This document shows, one piece after another, positions 52,470 to 61,082 of a stretch of 64,000 nt of DNA (the first letter of the stretch is position 1; every line of letters begins with the position of its first letter). This stretch comes from Arthrobacter sp. SLBN-83 (GTDB lineage: Bacteria > Actinomycetota > Actinomycetes > Actinomycetales > Micrococcaceae), in the NCBI RefSeq assembly GCF_006715285.1, contig NZ_VFMX01000001.1, forward strand, positions 3,906,001 to 3,970,000. The letters run 5' to 3'. The notes under the pieces were generated by a model. That model saw only the letters and a program-made list of their open reading frames with translations, was not told where the DNA came from and searched no databases. Made by a program: the position numbers and the translations under genes.

Positions 52470-53297
52470 TCAGTCCGCTTGCGGAAGATTGGCTGCCAAC
52501 CGTTGCAAGGCCAGTTCGGATCGGCTCCCGGGCTCGGCGTGATGAATGACCAGAAGGTGCCCGTCGGTGCCGGTTACTGCCAGTTTTTCGTGGAAGAGCT
52601 CCATGTCTCCCACGAGTGGATGATGCAGAAGACGTTTCCCTGCGACTTTCGGGCGCACATCGTGGCGGGCCCACAATTGAAGGAAGTAGGCGCTGCTCTT
52701 TGACAGGTCAGAGACCAGCGCCTCAAGCGCGGGGTCCCTGACCCGCTCACCTACCGAGGCCCGCAAGCCGGCGGTGGCCTCCGCCATGACCTGTTCCCAG
52801 TCTTCGTAAAGCTCCCGCTCGGCAGGATCCAGGAACGCTTCCCGGAGCATGTTGGTCCCCGCCTTGTTCCTGGGTGACAGAGCGACTGCCAAAGGATTGG
52901 CAGCGAGGACATTCATGAAGCGGTCCTGCACGAAAGCCGGGACATGGCCCAAGGTCATCAGCAGATGCGAAAGTCCTATGTCAACGCCTGCTGTCTCTTC
53001 CACCCCTGCCACGGCCACGAAGTCGGGGCGCGCCAAGCGGTGCAGATGCAGCGTCGAGGGTGGATCCAGGCGAAGGGCCCGGGCAAGGGCATCCAGGATC
53101 TGCGGTGACGGGTGGTGGTCCTTTCCCTGCTCGAGCCGCACGTAGTAATCGACGCTGATACCCGCCAGTCCTGCGACCTCTTCACGTCGAAGACCCGGGA
53201 CCCGACGCCGGCCAAAGCCACCGAGACCAACATCTTCTGGGCTAACAAGCCCACGACGAGCCTGCAGGTATTGGCTAAAAGCCTCATTTTTCGCCAC
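52470..53297 (-). CDS. XRE-family regulator with MmyB-like ligand-binding domain
   Basis: This 275-residue regulator has an N-terminal HTH (GRRRVPGLRREEVAGLAGIS, YYVRLEQGKDHHPSPQILDALARAL) and a C-terminal MmyB-like PAS-type domain (VPAFVQDRFMNVLAANPLAVAL, DLSKSSAYFLQLWARHDVRPKVAGKRLLHHP region). Such proteins regulate neighbouring short-chain dehydrogenases. The GTG start at 53297 lies directly after GGGGAG, which is unusually close. It is divergent from the HD-domain gene and upstream of the SDR pair. Confidence 0.9.
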   Translation of the reverse strand: MAKNEAFSQYLQARRGLVSPEDVGLGGFGRRRVPGLRREEVAGLAGISVDYYVRLEQGKDHHPSPQILDALARALRLDPPSTLHLHRLARPDFVAVAGVEETAGVDIGLSHLLMTLGHVPAFVQDRFMNVLAANPLAVALSPRNKAGTNMLREAFLDPAERELYEDWEQVMAEATAGLRASVGERVRDPALEALVSDLSKSSAYFLQLWARHDVRPKVAGKRLLHHPLVGDMELFHEKLAVTGTDGHLLVIHHAEPGSRSELALQRLAANLPQAD

Positions 53298-53387
53298 CTC
53301 CCCAATCTACGCTCGCCCTGGACAGGTGGCTGACGCACTCCTCTGTCCCTCCCCTAACAAGGCGAGGACTCGTTTACGCTAAAGATC

Positions 53388-53981
53388 ATGAATAACGAGG
53401 GTGTCGTACTTGCAGCTGCCGAGGATTTGTTGGTTCGGCTTTTGCAGCCGCCCATCTTCAACCACAGCGCCCGGGTGTTCGAGTATGCCCGAGCCATCGC
53501 TGCAGCCGAGGGCTGTGCCATTGATGTTGCAGCTCTGCGGCTCGCTTCCCTTTTCCACGATGCGGGGACCGCCGATGAGTATGACGGCCCCCAGCGGTTT
53601 GAAGTCGAAGGTGCAGACGCGGCCGCGGCGTTCCTGACCACCCACGGATGGGAAGCCACCCGGGTTGACTCGGTCTGGGAAGCGATTGCGTTACACACCT
53701 CACCTCAGATCGCTGAACGCCGGGGACCCGTGGCAAGGTACCTCCGACTCGGCGTTCGGGCCGACTTCGGGGACGACAGCCTGCTGCCCCGTGCTGAGAA
53801 ACACCGTTCCGAAGTCGAAGCAACGTATCCTCGGCTGATGATCGAGCAGTGCCTGGGCCAGAGAGTCGTTGGCCAGGCACTGCGCAACCCGGAGAAGGCA
53901 CCTCCATCCTCCTGGCCCGGTGGGCTGCTGCAGGCTCATTTGGGCTCAAGCCACGGCCAGGGGATTAATCCTGCTTTCTAG
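53388..53981 (+). CDS. HD-domain protein
   Basis: This 197-residue protein has the HD hydrolase pattern: NHSARVFEYARAIA (first His), LRLASLFHDAGTAD (His-Asp) and AIALHTSPQIAERRGP (further His). HD proteins of this size hydrolyse nucleotides or phosphoesters; some relatives act on cyanamide-like compounds. Metal ligands look complete. It is divergent from the MmyB-type regulator by 90 bases, which may regulate it. Confidence 0.85.
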   Translation: MNNEGVVLAAAEDLLVRLLQPPIFNHSARVFEYARAIAAAEGCAIDVAALRLASLFHDAGTADEYDGPQRFEVEGADAAAAFLTTHGWEATRVDSVWEAIALHTSPQIAERRGPVARYLRLGVRADFGDDSLLPRAEKHRSEVEATYPRLMIEQCLGQRVVGQALRNPEKAPPSSWPGGLLQAHLGSSHGQGINPAF

Positions 53982-54089
53982 CCTCTGGTCGAGCCGTTGT
54001 GAACTTACGGGTCAGGATTCATGATGGGAAAGGCGCGCAAAGAAATGCCTGGTGGCGTGCAGCGCCGGATGCGAGGACTGCGGTGAGAA

Positions 54090-55073
54090 GTGAGTGAACT
54101 CGGCAGGACCATCGGGTTCCTGGTCCACGACAACGTCACGATGATGGACGTCGCCGGGCCAGCTGACGTGTTCCATCATGCCAATGTCTTTGGCGCCGAC
54201 TATAAGACGGTTATGGTTTCAGCGGACGGCCAAGCCAAACGGGCTGCAAACGGCCACTTTCTGATGGTGGAAACCACCGCCGCGGGGGCAGGTGCCCTGG
54301 ACACGGTGCTCGTTCCTGGGGCCTACGGCATGGTGGCCAAGCCTTTCGAGCAGGAACTAGTCGATGCCGTTGCCCAGCTGACGAACGATGCCAAAAGGAT
54401 TGCATCCGTTTGCACTGGTGCTTTTCTCCTGGCGCACGCGGGCTTGTTGAACTACCGCAACGCGACAACGCACTGGACCCAGGTCGAGCGGTTCAGAAAG
54501 TCATTTCCCCTGGTTAATGTGGTCCCCGACGCATTGTTTGTACAGGATGATCCGATCATCACTTCCGCCGGCATCAGTTCCGGCGTGGACCTGGCGTTGT
54601 TCATGGTTGAGGACGACTATGGTCCGGAAGTAGCACGCGCCGTCGTTCGGCAAATGGTCATATTCAACCAACGGCCCGGCGGCCAATCACAGCGTTCAGT
54701 GGCCGTCAGTACGAGCACTTCCCGGGACCACGTCCTAAGGGAACTGCTGGACCGGATCACAGCTGAGCCAGCCGCCGACTACTCGATAGACGCCATGGCC
54801 GCAATGACAAATCTCAGCGCCAGCAGCCTTACCCGCAGGTTCCAAGAGGCAACCCGGACCAGTCCAGCACGGTATGTCGAAAAGGTACGCATCGAAGCCG
54901 CGCAGGCGATGCTCCAACGCGGAGCCACTGTTGCCACAACGGCAGCCGCAACCGGATTCGGAAGTGCAGAGACACTGAGGCGCGTATTCACGCAAAAAAT
55001 CGGAATGAGTCCCTCCCTGTATCTTGAGCGCCTCACACCGCGCCACGGCGACGGCGGCCACCTCCCCGCGTAA
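54090..55073 (+). CDS. GlxA-type regulator (DJ-1/PfpI plus AraC domains)
   Basis: This 327-residue regulator has an N-terminal DJ-1/PfpI-like domain (IGFLVHDNVTMMDVAGPADVF; the elbow SVCTGAFLLAHAGLL with Cys; ATTHWTQVERF) and a C-terminal AraC HTH (YSIDAMAAMTNLSASSLTRRF and ATGFGSAETLRRVF). These act as transcription activators. The start is GTG 54090. It heads a run of five plus-strand genes (tautomerase, hydrolase, quinone reductase, alcohol dehydrogenase-like, SDR), which it probably controls. Confidence 0.9.
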   Translation: MSELGRTIGFLVHDNVTMMDVAGPADVFHHANVFGADYKTVMVSADGQAKRAANGHFLMVETTAAGAGALDTVLVPGAYGMVAKPFEQELVDAVAQLTNDAKRIASVCTGAFLLAHAGLLNYRNATTHWTQVERFRKSFPLVNVVPDALFVQDDPIITSAGISSGVDLALFMVEDDYGPEVARAVVRQMVIFNQRPGGQSQRSVAVSTSTSRDHVLRELLDRITAEPAADYSIDAMAAMTNLSASSLTRRFQEATRTSPARYVEKVRIEAAQAMLQRGATVATTAAATGFGSAETLRRVFTQKIGMSPSLYLERLTPRHGDGGHLPA

Positions 55074-55195
55074 CTTCTACAGCCTGACGCTAATTGTGGG
55101 TTTCCTGACCGAATCAGCGGGTCCCCTGATTCTTTCCAGGAACGATGCTTGACGTACCGGGGCAAACCGGAGCAACCACAACAAAGGAGAAGGCC

Positions 55196-55498
55196 ATGCC
55201 CTTCGTAAACGTCAAGCTCGTCGACGGGGTCTTCACCGAAGACGAAAAGCACCGTATGGCGGCGGCACTGACAGACGTCATGGTTCAGTTCGAAGGATCC
55301 GAGGCTTTCCGTGAGGTCGTTTGGGTCCTCATCGAAGAACTGCATACTGACGGTTGGCACATCGGCGGTCTTCCCTTCCGGGGACCGGCCAGCCTGATGG
55401 ACGGCCTCGCCCGTTCCAAGAGCCTCTACGAGTCCATCGATGGCCATCCGGTGACCCGAACCGAGCTGGCCGAAAAAGCACCCGTTCGGGACAAGTAA
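55196..55498 (+). CDS. Tautomerase family protein (4-OT-like)
   Basis: This 100-residue protein begins MPFVNVKLVDGVFTEDEK, with the catalytic N-terminal Pro of the 4-oxalocrotonate tautomerase superfamily exposed after Met removal. The start ATG 55196 is set by AAAGGAG seven bases upstream and by this Pro; an upstream in-frame Met is rejected. The rest (VVWVLIEELHTDGWHIGGLPF) fits the extended members around 75-130 residues. It could isomerise keto-enol forms of a ring-cleavage product. It is the first gene after the GlxA regulator. Confidence 0.85.
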   Translation: MPFVNVKLVDGVFTEDEKHRMAAALTDVMVQFEGSEAFREVVWVLIEELHTDGWHIGGLPFRGPASLMDGLARSKSLYESIDGHPVTRTELAEKAPVRDK

Positions 55499-55645
55499 CC
55501 GGCCGGAAGGTTCAGCGACGCATCTGCTCGGGCAGTGCGCCCTCGTCGAACCGGGCAGCCAGCCCCTACCAAAGCCACATTCCTCAATTCGATGTGCAGA
55601 CAGCTGGAGAACCACGTTCTCCCCTCAAGAAAAGAAAACAGAATT

Positions 55646-56479
55646 ATGGCTTTCATCAAAGTCGGTACGGAAAACAGCACGGACGTCGAGCTTTACTACG
55701 AGGACCACGGCACCGGACAGCCCGTTGTCCTGATCCATGGCTACCCGCTGGATGGTGGGTCATGGGAGAAGCAAAGCGCGGCCCTCCTGAACGCCGGTTA
55801 CCGCGTGATCACCTACGACCGCCGGGGCTTCGGCAAGTCAAGCAAACCGACCACCGGCTACGACTACGACACCTTCGCAGCCGACCTCAACACCGTCCTC
55901 GAAACCCTGGACCTGCAGGAGGTCGTCCTGGTTGGCTTCTCGATGGGCACCGGCGAAGTCGGACGGTACATCGGCACCTACGGCGAGGCACGGATAGCCA
56001 AGGCAGCGTTCCTAGCCTCCCTCGAACCATTCCTCCTGCACACCGAGGACAACGCCACCGGCGTTCCTTCCTCAGTATTCGACAGCATCCGCAACGCCGC
56101 CCTCGAAGACCGCTACGCCTGGTTCGCCAGTTTCTACAAGGATTTCTTCAACACCGACACCTTCCTTGGAAGCCGACTCAGCGAGGAAGCCTTGCGCAGC
56201 GCATGGAACGTTGCGGCCGGCTCCTCCTGGTACGCCTCGTTCGCCGTCGTCGACTCATGGCTCACCGACTTCCGTGCCGACGTCGGGAAGATCACCGTCC
56301 CGGCCCTGATTGTCCACGGAACGGACGACCGGATCCTCCCAATCGACGCAACAGGCCGGGAGTTCACCAAGCGTCTTCCATCCGCTGAGTACGTGGAGAT
56401 CGAAGGCGCCCCGCACGGCATGCTCTGGACGCACAGTGACGAGATCAACGAAATCCTGCTCCGCTTCCTGAACAAATAA
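55646..56479 (+). CDS. Alpha/beta hydrolase (non-haem chloroperoxidase/perhydrolase type)
   Basis: This 277-residue hydrolase begins MAFIKVGTENSTDVELYYED, with PVVLIHGYPLDGGSWE, YDRRGFGKSSKP, the nucleophile in VLVGFSMGTGEV, the acid in LIVHGTDDRILP and the His in GAPHGMLWTHSD. The pattern matches perhydrolases of the cofactor-free haloperoxidase group, which are usually esterases in practice. No signal peptide. The ribosome site is weak, but the start gives the family's normal N-terminus. It is second in the GlxA-linked gene run. Confidence 0.9.
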   Translation: MAFIKVGTENSTDVELYYEDHGTGQPVVLIHGYPLDGGSWEKQSAALLNAGYRVITYDRRGFGKSSKPTTGYDYDTFAADLNTVLETLDLQEVVLVGFSMGTGEVGRYIGTYGEARIAKAAFLASLEPFLLHTEDNATGVPSSVFDSIRNAALEDRYAWFASFYKDFFNTDTFLGSRLSEEALRSAWNVAAGSSWYASFAVVDSWLTDFRADVGKITVPALIVHGTDDRILPIDATGREFTKRLPSAEYVEIEGAPHGMLWTHSDEINEILLRFLNK

Positions 56480-56569
56480 CCCAGGCGTGCCACCCGACAG
56501 GAGGGTTTGGAACCGACCGCTGTCCACACCCTGCTGCGGCTTCCCCTCCAACGAAATGGAACCACGACC

Positions 56570-57127
56570 ATGACACCTATACATCACAAGACGCTGGTCC
56601 TCCTGGACCATCCTGACCTTTCCACTTCCCGTATCAACAGGGCACTGGCGACCGCGCTTGAAGATGCACCGGATCTGACGGTGCACGACCTGAGACGCCT
56701 GTACCCCGACGGCCACATCGACCTTGCCGCCGAGAGGGCCGCGGTGGAAGCGGCCGAAAACATCGTCCTGCAATACCCAACCCACTGGTACGCGCCTCCG
56801 GCATTCCTCAAAACCTGGCTCGACGAGGTGCTTGTCCGCGGCTGGGCCTACGGCACCGGGGCACCCGGAGCACTTGCAGGCAAGACACTCCGGGTTGCCA
56901 CCAGCACAGGCGGTGCCGGAGAGGCCTATTCCCCCGACGGCTTCCACGGGTGGGACTACAACGACATCCTCATCCCACTGCAGGCCACAGCCCGCCGGCT
57001 CGGAATGCAATGGCTGAGCCCCTTCATCGTTCACGGCGTACGGGACCTGACGGACGAACAGCTGCAGGACCGGGCGCAGGACTACCGGAACCTGCTTTTG
57101 TTGCGCACCGTGCCGGAGCACGTCTAA
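56570..57127 (+). CDS. NAD(P)H quinone oxidoreductase, flavodoxin-like (KefF/YheR type)
   Basis: This 185-residue flavoprotein begins with KTLVLLDHPDLSTSRINRALA. It has LYPDGHIDLAAERAAVEAAE, the FMN/FAD loop IVLQYPTHWYAPPAFLKTWLDEV, LRVATSTGGAGEAYSPDGF and a C-terminal helix. Enzymes of this type reduce quinones by two electrons, avoiding radical formation. ATG 56570 is chosen over an upstream in-frame start with no resemblance. It is followed 36 bases later by the alcohol-dehydrogenase-like gene. Confidence 0.88.
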   Translation: MTPIHHKTLVLLDHPDLSTSRINRALATALEDAPDLTVHDLRRLYPDGHIDLAAERAAVEAAENIVLQYPTHWYAPPAFLKTWLDEVLVRGWAYGTGAPGALAGKTLRVATSTGGAGEAYSPDGFHGWDYNDILIPLQATARRLGMQWLSPFIVHGVRDLTDEQLQDRAQDYRNLLLLRTVPEHV

Positions 57128-57163
57128 GCAATGCCGGCGAGAACCAACACCGACAGGACAACC

Positions 57164-58171
57164 ATGATGAAAAGCATGTCGACCACGGCCTACGGCGGCC
57201 CGGAAGTCATTCAAGAAGTCCACCTTCCCACCCCCGAGCCGGCCGCGGGGGAAATAACGATTGATGTCCAGTACGCAGCCGTCGGCCTCATCGATGCCAT
57301 CATCCGTCGAGGAACGTTTGCCGACCTCGAGTACGTCCCCAAGCCCTCCTATATACCGGGACTCGAGGTCACCGGGACGGTCCGCGCCCTCGGGGAAAGG
57401 GTTAGCGGTCTCTCGATCGGTGAACACGTCGCAACGGTGACCCTTCCGAACAGCGGAGGATACGCAGAAGTCGTGGCCGCCCCGGCCGCGCTGGTCGTCT
57501 CGCTCGAAGGATCCGGCGCTGATCCAGTCCAGGTCGTCGCCGGACTGGGCAACGCCGCGACCGCCCATATGGCACTGACCGAGCTCGGCAACATCCGTGC
57601 CGGATCGCGCGTGCTGATCCACGGCGTCATTGGCGGCCTCGCCTCCGCGTTTCCCGCCGTCGCCCGAATGCTCGGAGCCAACCGGATAGTTGGTACCGTC
57701 CGCACCAGGGACAAGGCTCAAGCCGCTATGTCTCTCGGGCTGGACCGTGTCATTGTCTCCGACGAATTTCCCGACGCCCTCCACGACGAAACGTTCGATC
57801 TCGTTATCGACCCAGTAGGAGGAGAGCATCGCCTCGCCACGCTGGACCTCATGGCACAGCATGCACGCATGCTTGTCGTCGGCAGCGCCGCACAGGACGC
57901 GGGCACCATGGTGGACACCAACAGGATTTGGCGCAGCAACATCGGCATCCTGGGCTTCAGCGCCGGGCTGGCACTCTCCGAAAACCCCGAACGCGGGGCA
58001 GCCGCCGGACGTGCTGTCCTACCCCTCATCGCAAGCGGTCAGCTCACCCTCCCGGTGAGCCTGCTCCCGTTGGAAGAAGCTGCCGAAGCACACGCACAAA
58101 TGGAAGCACGGACCGTGACGGGCAGGCTGATTCTTGCCGTAAACGGCCACCAAAACATTAGGCAGTACTGA
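57164..58171 (+). CDS. Zinc-independent quinone oxidoreductase-like MDR protein
   Basis: This 335-residue medium-chain dehydrogenase lacks the catalytic zinc ligands. It has AYGGPEVIQEVHLPTPEPAAG, YIPGLEVTGTVRALGERV, the Rossmann motif VLIHGVIGGLASAFPAVARM and the C-terminal EEAAEAHAQMEARTVTGRLIL, as in NADPH:quinone reductases and enoyl reductases. Start ATG 57164 has AGGA five bases upstream. It probably reduces an activated double bond or quinone. It sits between the flavodoxin-like reductase and the SDR in one run. Confidence 0.9.
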   Translation: MMKSMSTTAYGGPEVIQEVHLPTPEPAAGEITIDVQYAAVGLIDAIIRRGTFADLEYVPKPSYIPGLEVTGTVRALGERVSGLSIGEHVATVTLPNSGGYAEVVAAPAALVVSLEGSGADPVQVVAGLGNAATAHMALTELGNIRAGSRVLIHGVIGGLASAFPAVARMLGANRIVGTVRTRDKAQAAMSLGLDRVIVSDEFPDALHDETFDLVIDPVGGEHRLATLDLMAQHARMLVVGSAAQDAGTMVDTNRIWRSNIGILGFSAGLALSENPERGAAAGRAVLPLIASGQLTLPVSLLPLEEAAEAHAQMEARTVTGRLILAVNGHQNIRQY

Positions 58172-58236
58172 CAAGGTGCGGCACGCCCAGGCAGACCTGT
58201 CCTTCCCCCCATCCTCAAGTGAATGAGTATCAAAAC

Positions 58237-58971
58237 ATGAACCAAGACAACCAAAAGAACATCATCGTCACAGGCGCCAGCAGCGGCATCGGGGAAGCCA
58301 CTGCCCGCGCTCTGGCGGCCCAGGGCCACAGGGTATTCCTCGGCGCGCGGCGTGAGGATTCACTGCGGACCCTCGTGGCAGACATCCAGCGGGATGGCGG
58401 CGAGGCAGACTACCGCCGGCTCGATGTAACAGACCTTGCCGACTTCAGCGAGTTCGTGGAAGCAGCCGAACAGCGTTTCGGCCGGGTCGACGTCCTCGTC
58501 AACAACGCCGGAGTCATGCCGTTGTCCCCCGTGCATGATCTGCGCATCGAAGAGTGGAACTCCATGATCGATGTGAACCTGCGCGGCGTACTTCACGGCG
58601 TGGCAGCTGTTTTACCCGGCATGCGGTCCCGGCGGGCAGGTCACATCATCAATGTCGCTTCAGTCGCCGGTCTGCGCGTTGACCCGACCGCAGCAATCTA
58701 CTGCGCTACGAAATACGCCGTCCGGGCCTTTTCCGAAGGGCTCCGCCAGGAGAACACCGACGTGCGCGTAACCGTGGTTTCGCCCGGCTTCACGCTGACT
58801 GAACTAACGGACCGGGGCGGCAATCCCGAAGTCCGAGCCGCTGCCCACGCCGCAGCCGAACAGTTCGGGATTCCCGCTACAGCTGTGGCCGACGTTATTG
58901 CCTTTGCCGTCGCCCAGCCGGCAAATGTCGACATCAATGAGCTCGTCGTCCGGCCGACCCTTCAGCAGTAG
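58237..58971 (+). CDS. Classical SDR oxidoreductase
   Basis: This protein of about 244 residues has IIVTGASSGIGEATARAL, VDVLVNNAGVMPLSPVHDL, INVASVAGLRVDPTAAIYCATKYAV (catalytic Ser, Tyr-x-x-x-Lys) and the closing ANVDINELVVRPTLQQ, typical of NADP-dependent YdfG/serine-dehydrogenase-like SDRs. The start could also be GTG 58219; neither has a clear ribosome site. It is the last gene of the GlxA-linked run. The tail is of the same SDR type as the remnant at 49170-49310 but not identical. Confidence 0.9.
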   Translation: MNQDNQKNIIVTGASSGIGEATARALAAQGHRVFLGARREDSLRTLVADIQRDGGEADYRRLDVTDLADFSEFVEAAEQRFGRVDVLVNNAGVMPLSPVHDLRIEEWNSMIDVNLRGVLHGVAAVLPGMRSRRAGHIINVASVAGLRVDPTAAIYCATKYAVRAFSEGLRQENTDVRVTVVSPGFTLTELTDRGGNPEVRAAAHAAAEQFGIPATAVADVIAFAVAQPANVDINELVVRPTLQQ

Positions 58972-59551
58972 CCCCCCGCCCCCGACGGTTCGGGACCGAC
59001 ACAGGAACGAGTTGAGTTGACTGCTCGGGGGCCTGTCCACGCCAGGCCCACGAGCCACTTATGAAACCGGGGTATGCCTACGGCCAAAGGCCAGCGCCCT
59101 GAGCGAGAAGGTGTGCCAGCCTGACCGTTCCGGGCGTTCCTTCATCCGGAGCACGAGTACGGGGCTGCGCAGGAAGGAAATATCAGCGCCTCGGGTGTCA
59201 GCGCGACTACTGCGCCAGAATCGAACAAGGCCGCGAATGAAATGAACTCTCACGACGCCGCTAACACACCCCTTGCAATAAAACACAGGGCTCACGCAAA
59301 CACGATCGACAGCTGCCGCTTATACACCTTGATTTGCCATCGTGGACGTTTTGTACACCATAGCCAGCACTAAAAGCTTCTGACCTGCGGAAACACTGTG
59401 CCCGAGGTGGGACTCGAACTGCGTTCCCGCCCTTGCAAACACAGGGAACCCGCGAAAACATGCGGGATCCTGGCCACTCCGAAGGCTGTTTGGCCTAGTA
59501 CGACACGAAAAGTGTGCACATTGTCCACGCCCTTTTGGGGGCGCGGGAGGA
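58972..59551. other. Decayed non-coding stretch
   Basis: About 580 bases without a supported gene. Open frames on both strands have no domain signal. It contains the tRNA-3'-end-like relic and leads into the Doc fragment, and is likely the remains of an integrated element or of repeated deletions. No transposase or integrase fragment was recognised. Confidence 0.55.
59399..59420 (-). other. tRNA 3'-end-like relic (possible attachment site)
   Basis: Read on the minus strand, the bases from 59420 to 59399 run GTTCGAGTCCCACCTCGGGC then A, the T-loop, T-stem 3' arm and acceptor 3' arm of a tRNA, similar to Leu-type tRNAs. The 5' arm of the T-stem does not pair (CGCAG against CCCAC), and no D-arm, anticodon arm or 5' acceptor strand is found upstream. 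It is therefore not a working tRNA. Such 3' ends are left as attachment sites (att) by integrative elements. Confidence 0.5.
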
Positions 59552-59773
59552 CTACCTGGGCACCGGACGTCCAGAAATCTCGGCGGCACAGTCCAATAAG
59601 TGGATATTGCCCGCGGCGACTCCAACACCGAGGTCGAAGCCTTCGTCCGCGCTGAAGCCATGCCGGTAACCGTTGATCCACAGCAGCCCTATGAACTTCC
59701 ACACCGTCCGTTTGTTCCCATCAACGAGTGGATGGAACCGGGCGAAAAGAGCCCTCAAGGAAAGGATCGCCAT
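59552..59773 (-). pseudogene. Fic/Doc family toxin, C-terminal fragment
   Basis: The frame contains LFARFHPLVDGNKRTVWKFI, the Doc-type active-site motif HPxxDGNKR, then LLWINGYRHGFSADEGFDL and the family's end VAAGNIHLLDC. Doc proteins are toxins that phosphorylate EF-Tu and pair with an antitoxin. The N-terminal half is missing: upstream frame is not Doc-like. No antitoxin gene (Phd-like) is visible on either side. It is a relic of a toxin-antitoxin pair. Confidence 0.65.
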
Positions 59774-59877
59774 TGATGGCGGTGGTTTCTTCCCCGCCTG
59801 TTTCGCCGTCAGTGATGCCAAACATCGGCTCGTTGACAATGGAAGATCGCGCAATACGCGTGGATCTCCTGTGGGGG

Positions 59878-60915
59878 TCAGTGCTGAACTGTGCGGGCGA
59901 AGTGAACAGGCGTTCCGCTGGACTGGCGGGGTATCAGGGTGGGTGTAGCGCGCCGGATCCGCGGTTCAGTAGCGGGGTTAACGATGAGGTCGATGGCGGT
60001 TGCCGCGATCTGATCCAGTGGGACGCGCACGGAGCTAAGTGGGGTGGGCAGGCGCGCGGAAAGGGGCGTGTCGTTGTAGCCGACCAGCGCAAGGTCATCA
60101 GGAATGGAAACACCGTTGTGCTGGGCCGCGGCCATGACGCCCATGGCGATGTTGTCGTTGGCCGCGAATATTGCTGTGGGACGGGATTCCGGGGTTCGGG
60201 CGAGGAGTTTTTCGCCGGCCGTGTAGCCGTTTTCGATGCCGTAGCCGGCGGCGATCAGCCATTCTTCGCGTGGCTGGATACCTGCTTCGTTCAATGCCTT
60301 GCGAGCTCCTGCCAGGCGCGCGGTTCCAGTGGAGGTGAAGTCCGGGCCGGTGATAACGGCGATGTCGCGGTGCCCCAGGTCGACCAGGTGCCGGACGGCG
60401 AGGTAGCCCCCGACTTCGTCATCGCCGATGGCCGAAGGGCTTTCTCCGTCAGTACGCAGGACCAGAGCGTGCGGCACGCGGCGCTGACGCAGCAGCTGCG
60501 GTAGTTCGTCGCCGATCCGAGCAGTGGCCAGTATTAGGCCGTCGACATTTCGGTCCAGCAGCGTCTCCGCAGCACGCCGCTCATCCTCAGGATCGTCGCC
60601 GCTGCTGGCCACCATGGCAAAGTAGCCCCGCGCCGACGCGGCTCGTTCCAATGCTTCGAACATCAGCGCCATGACGGTATCGCTGAGGCGGGGAACTAGT
60701 ACTCCCAAGGTGCGCGTTTCACCGCGGCGGAGGCTGGAAGCGAAAGAATTTCTGCGGTAGCCAAGTTCCTCAGCAATTTTACGGACGTGCGCGGCTGCGG
60801 CTGAGCGGGAGGTTGAACGTTCATCCAAGGCACGGCTGGCCGTGGAGATGCTCACGCCGCTGGCAGCGGCAACGTCCTTCAGGGTAACGATAGCTGCGGG
60901 TAAGGCCTGCTCCAT
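59878..60915 (-). CDS. LacI family transcriptional regulator
   Basis: This 345-residue repressor has an N-terminal HTH (TLKDVAAASGVSISTASRAL) with the hinge AEELGYRRNSFASSLRRGETRTLGVLVP, then a periplasmic-binding-like sensor domain (DGLILATARIGDE, GHRDIAVITGPDFTSTGTAR, PTAIFAANDNIAMGVM, DLALVGYNDTPLSA). ATG 60915 has GAGGAG eight bases upstream; longer in-frame extension is rejected. It is divergent from the aldolase/transporter genes, and three matching operators lie between. It likely represses that pair and perhaps itself, responding to a sugar acid. Confidence 0.92.
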   Translation of the reverse strand: MEQALPAAIVTLKDVAAASGVSISTASRALDERSTSRSAAAAHVRKIAEELGYRRNSFASSLRRGETRTLGVLVPRLSDTVMALMFEALERAASARGYFAMVASSGDDPEDERRAAETLLDRNVDGLILATARIGDELPQLLRQRRVPHALVLRTDGESPSAIGDDEVGGYLAVRHLVDLGHRDIAVITGPDFTSTGTARLAGARKALNEAGIQPREEWLIAAGYGIENGYTAGEKLLARTPESRPTAIFAANDNIAMGVMAAAQHNGVSIPDDLALVGYNDTPLSARLPTPLSSVRVPLDQIAATAIDLIVNPATEPRIRRATPTLIPRQSSGTPVHFARTVQH

Positions 60916-60967
60916 CGCGGTTCTCCTCTTCAGCAAGGGTGTAACAGACACTCTATTCCTCTTTCTT

Positions 60968-60979
60968 GCAAACGTTCTC
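60968..60979. promoter_or_regulatory. LacI-type operator O1
   Basis: GCAAACGTTCTC has the AACGTT centre typical of LacI/GalR operators. It directly precedes a TTGACA (60980-60985) that could be a -35 box for the aldolase gene, with CAAACT (61003-61008) as a weak -10. Confidence 0.6.
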
Positions 60980-61009
60980 TTGACAGTGAGCTGCGACACG
61001 TGCAAACTT

Positions 61010-61021
61010 GAAAACGTTCCC
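61010..61021. promoter_or_regulatory. LacI-type operator O2
   Basis: GAAAACGTTCCC, with the same AACGTT centre, overlaps the likely transcription start region of the aldolase gene. Confidence 0.6.
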
Positions 61022-61033
61022 GCAAACGTTCTC
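61022..61033. promoter_or_regulatory. LacI-type operator O3
   Basis: GCAAACGTTCTC is identical to O1, directly adjacent to O2 (one helical turn apart), and 49 bases before the aldolase start. Confidence 0.6.
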
Positions 61034-61082
61034 ATCATAGCGGGAATACCGAAAATCAAAGAAGACAAGAAGGTAGCTGCAA

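Noticed and set aside
59059..59295. A 78-codon minus-strand frame ending near the SDR gene
   Set aside because: No domain, no ribosome site, and located in a decayed stretch.
59397..59480. A complete tRNA gene on the minus strand
   Set aside because: Only the 3' end matches; the T-stem does not pair and the other arms are missing.
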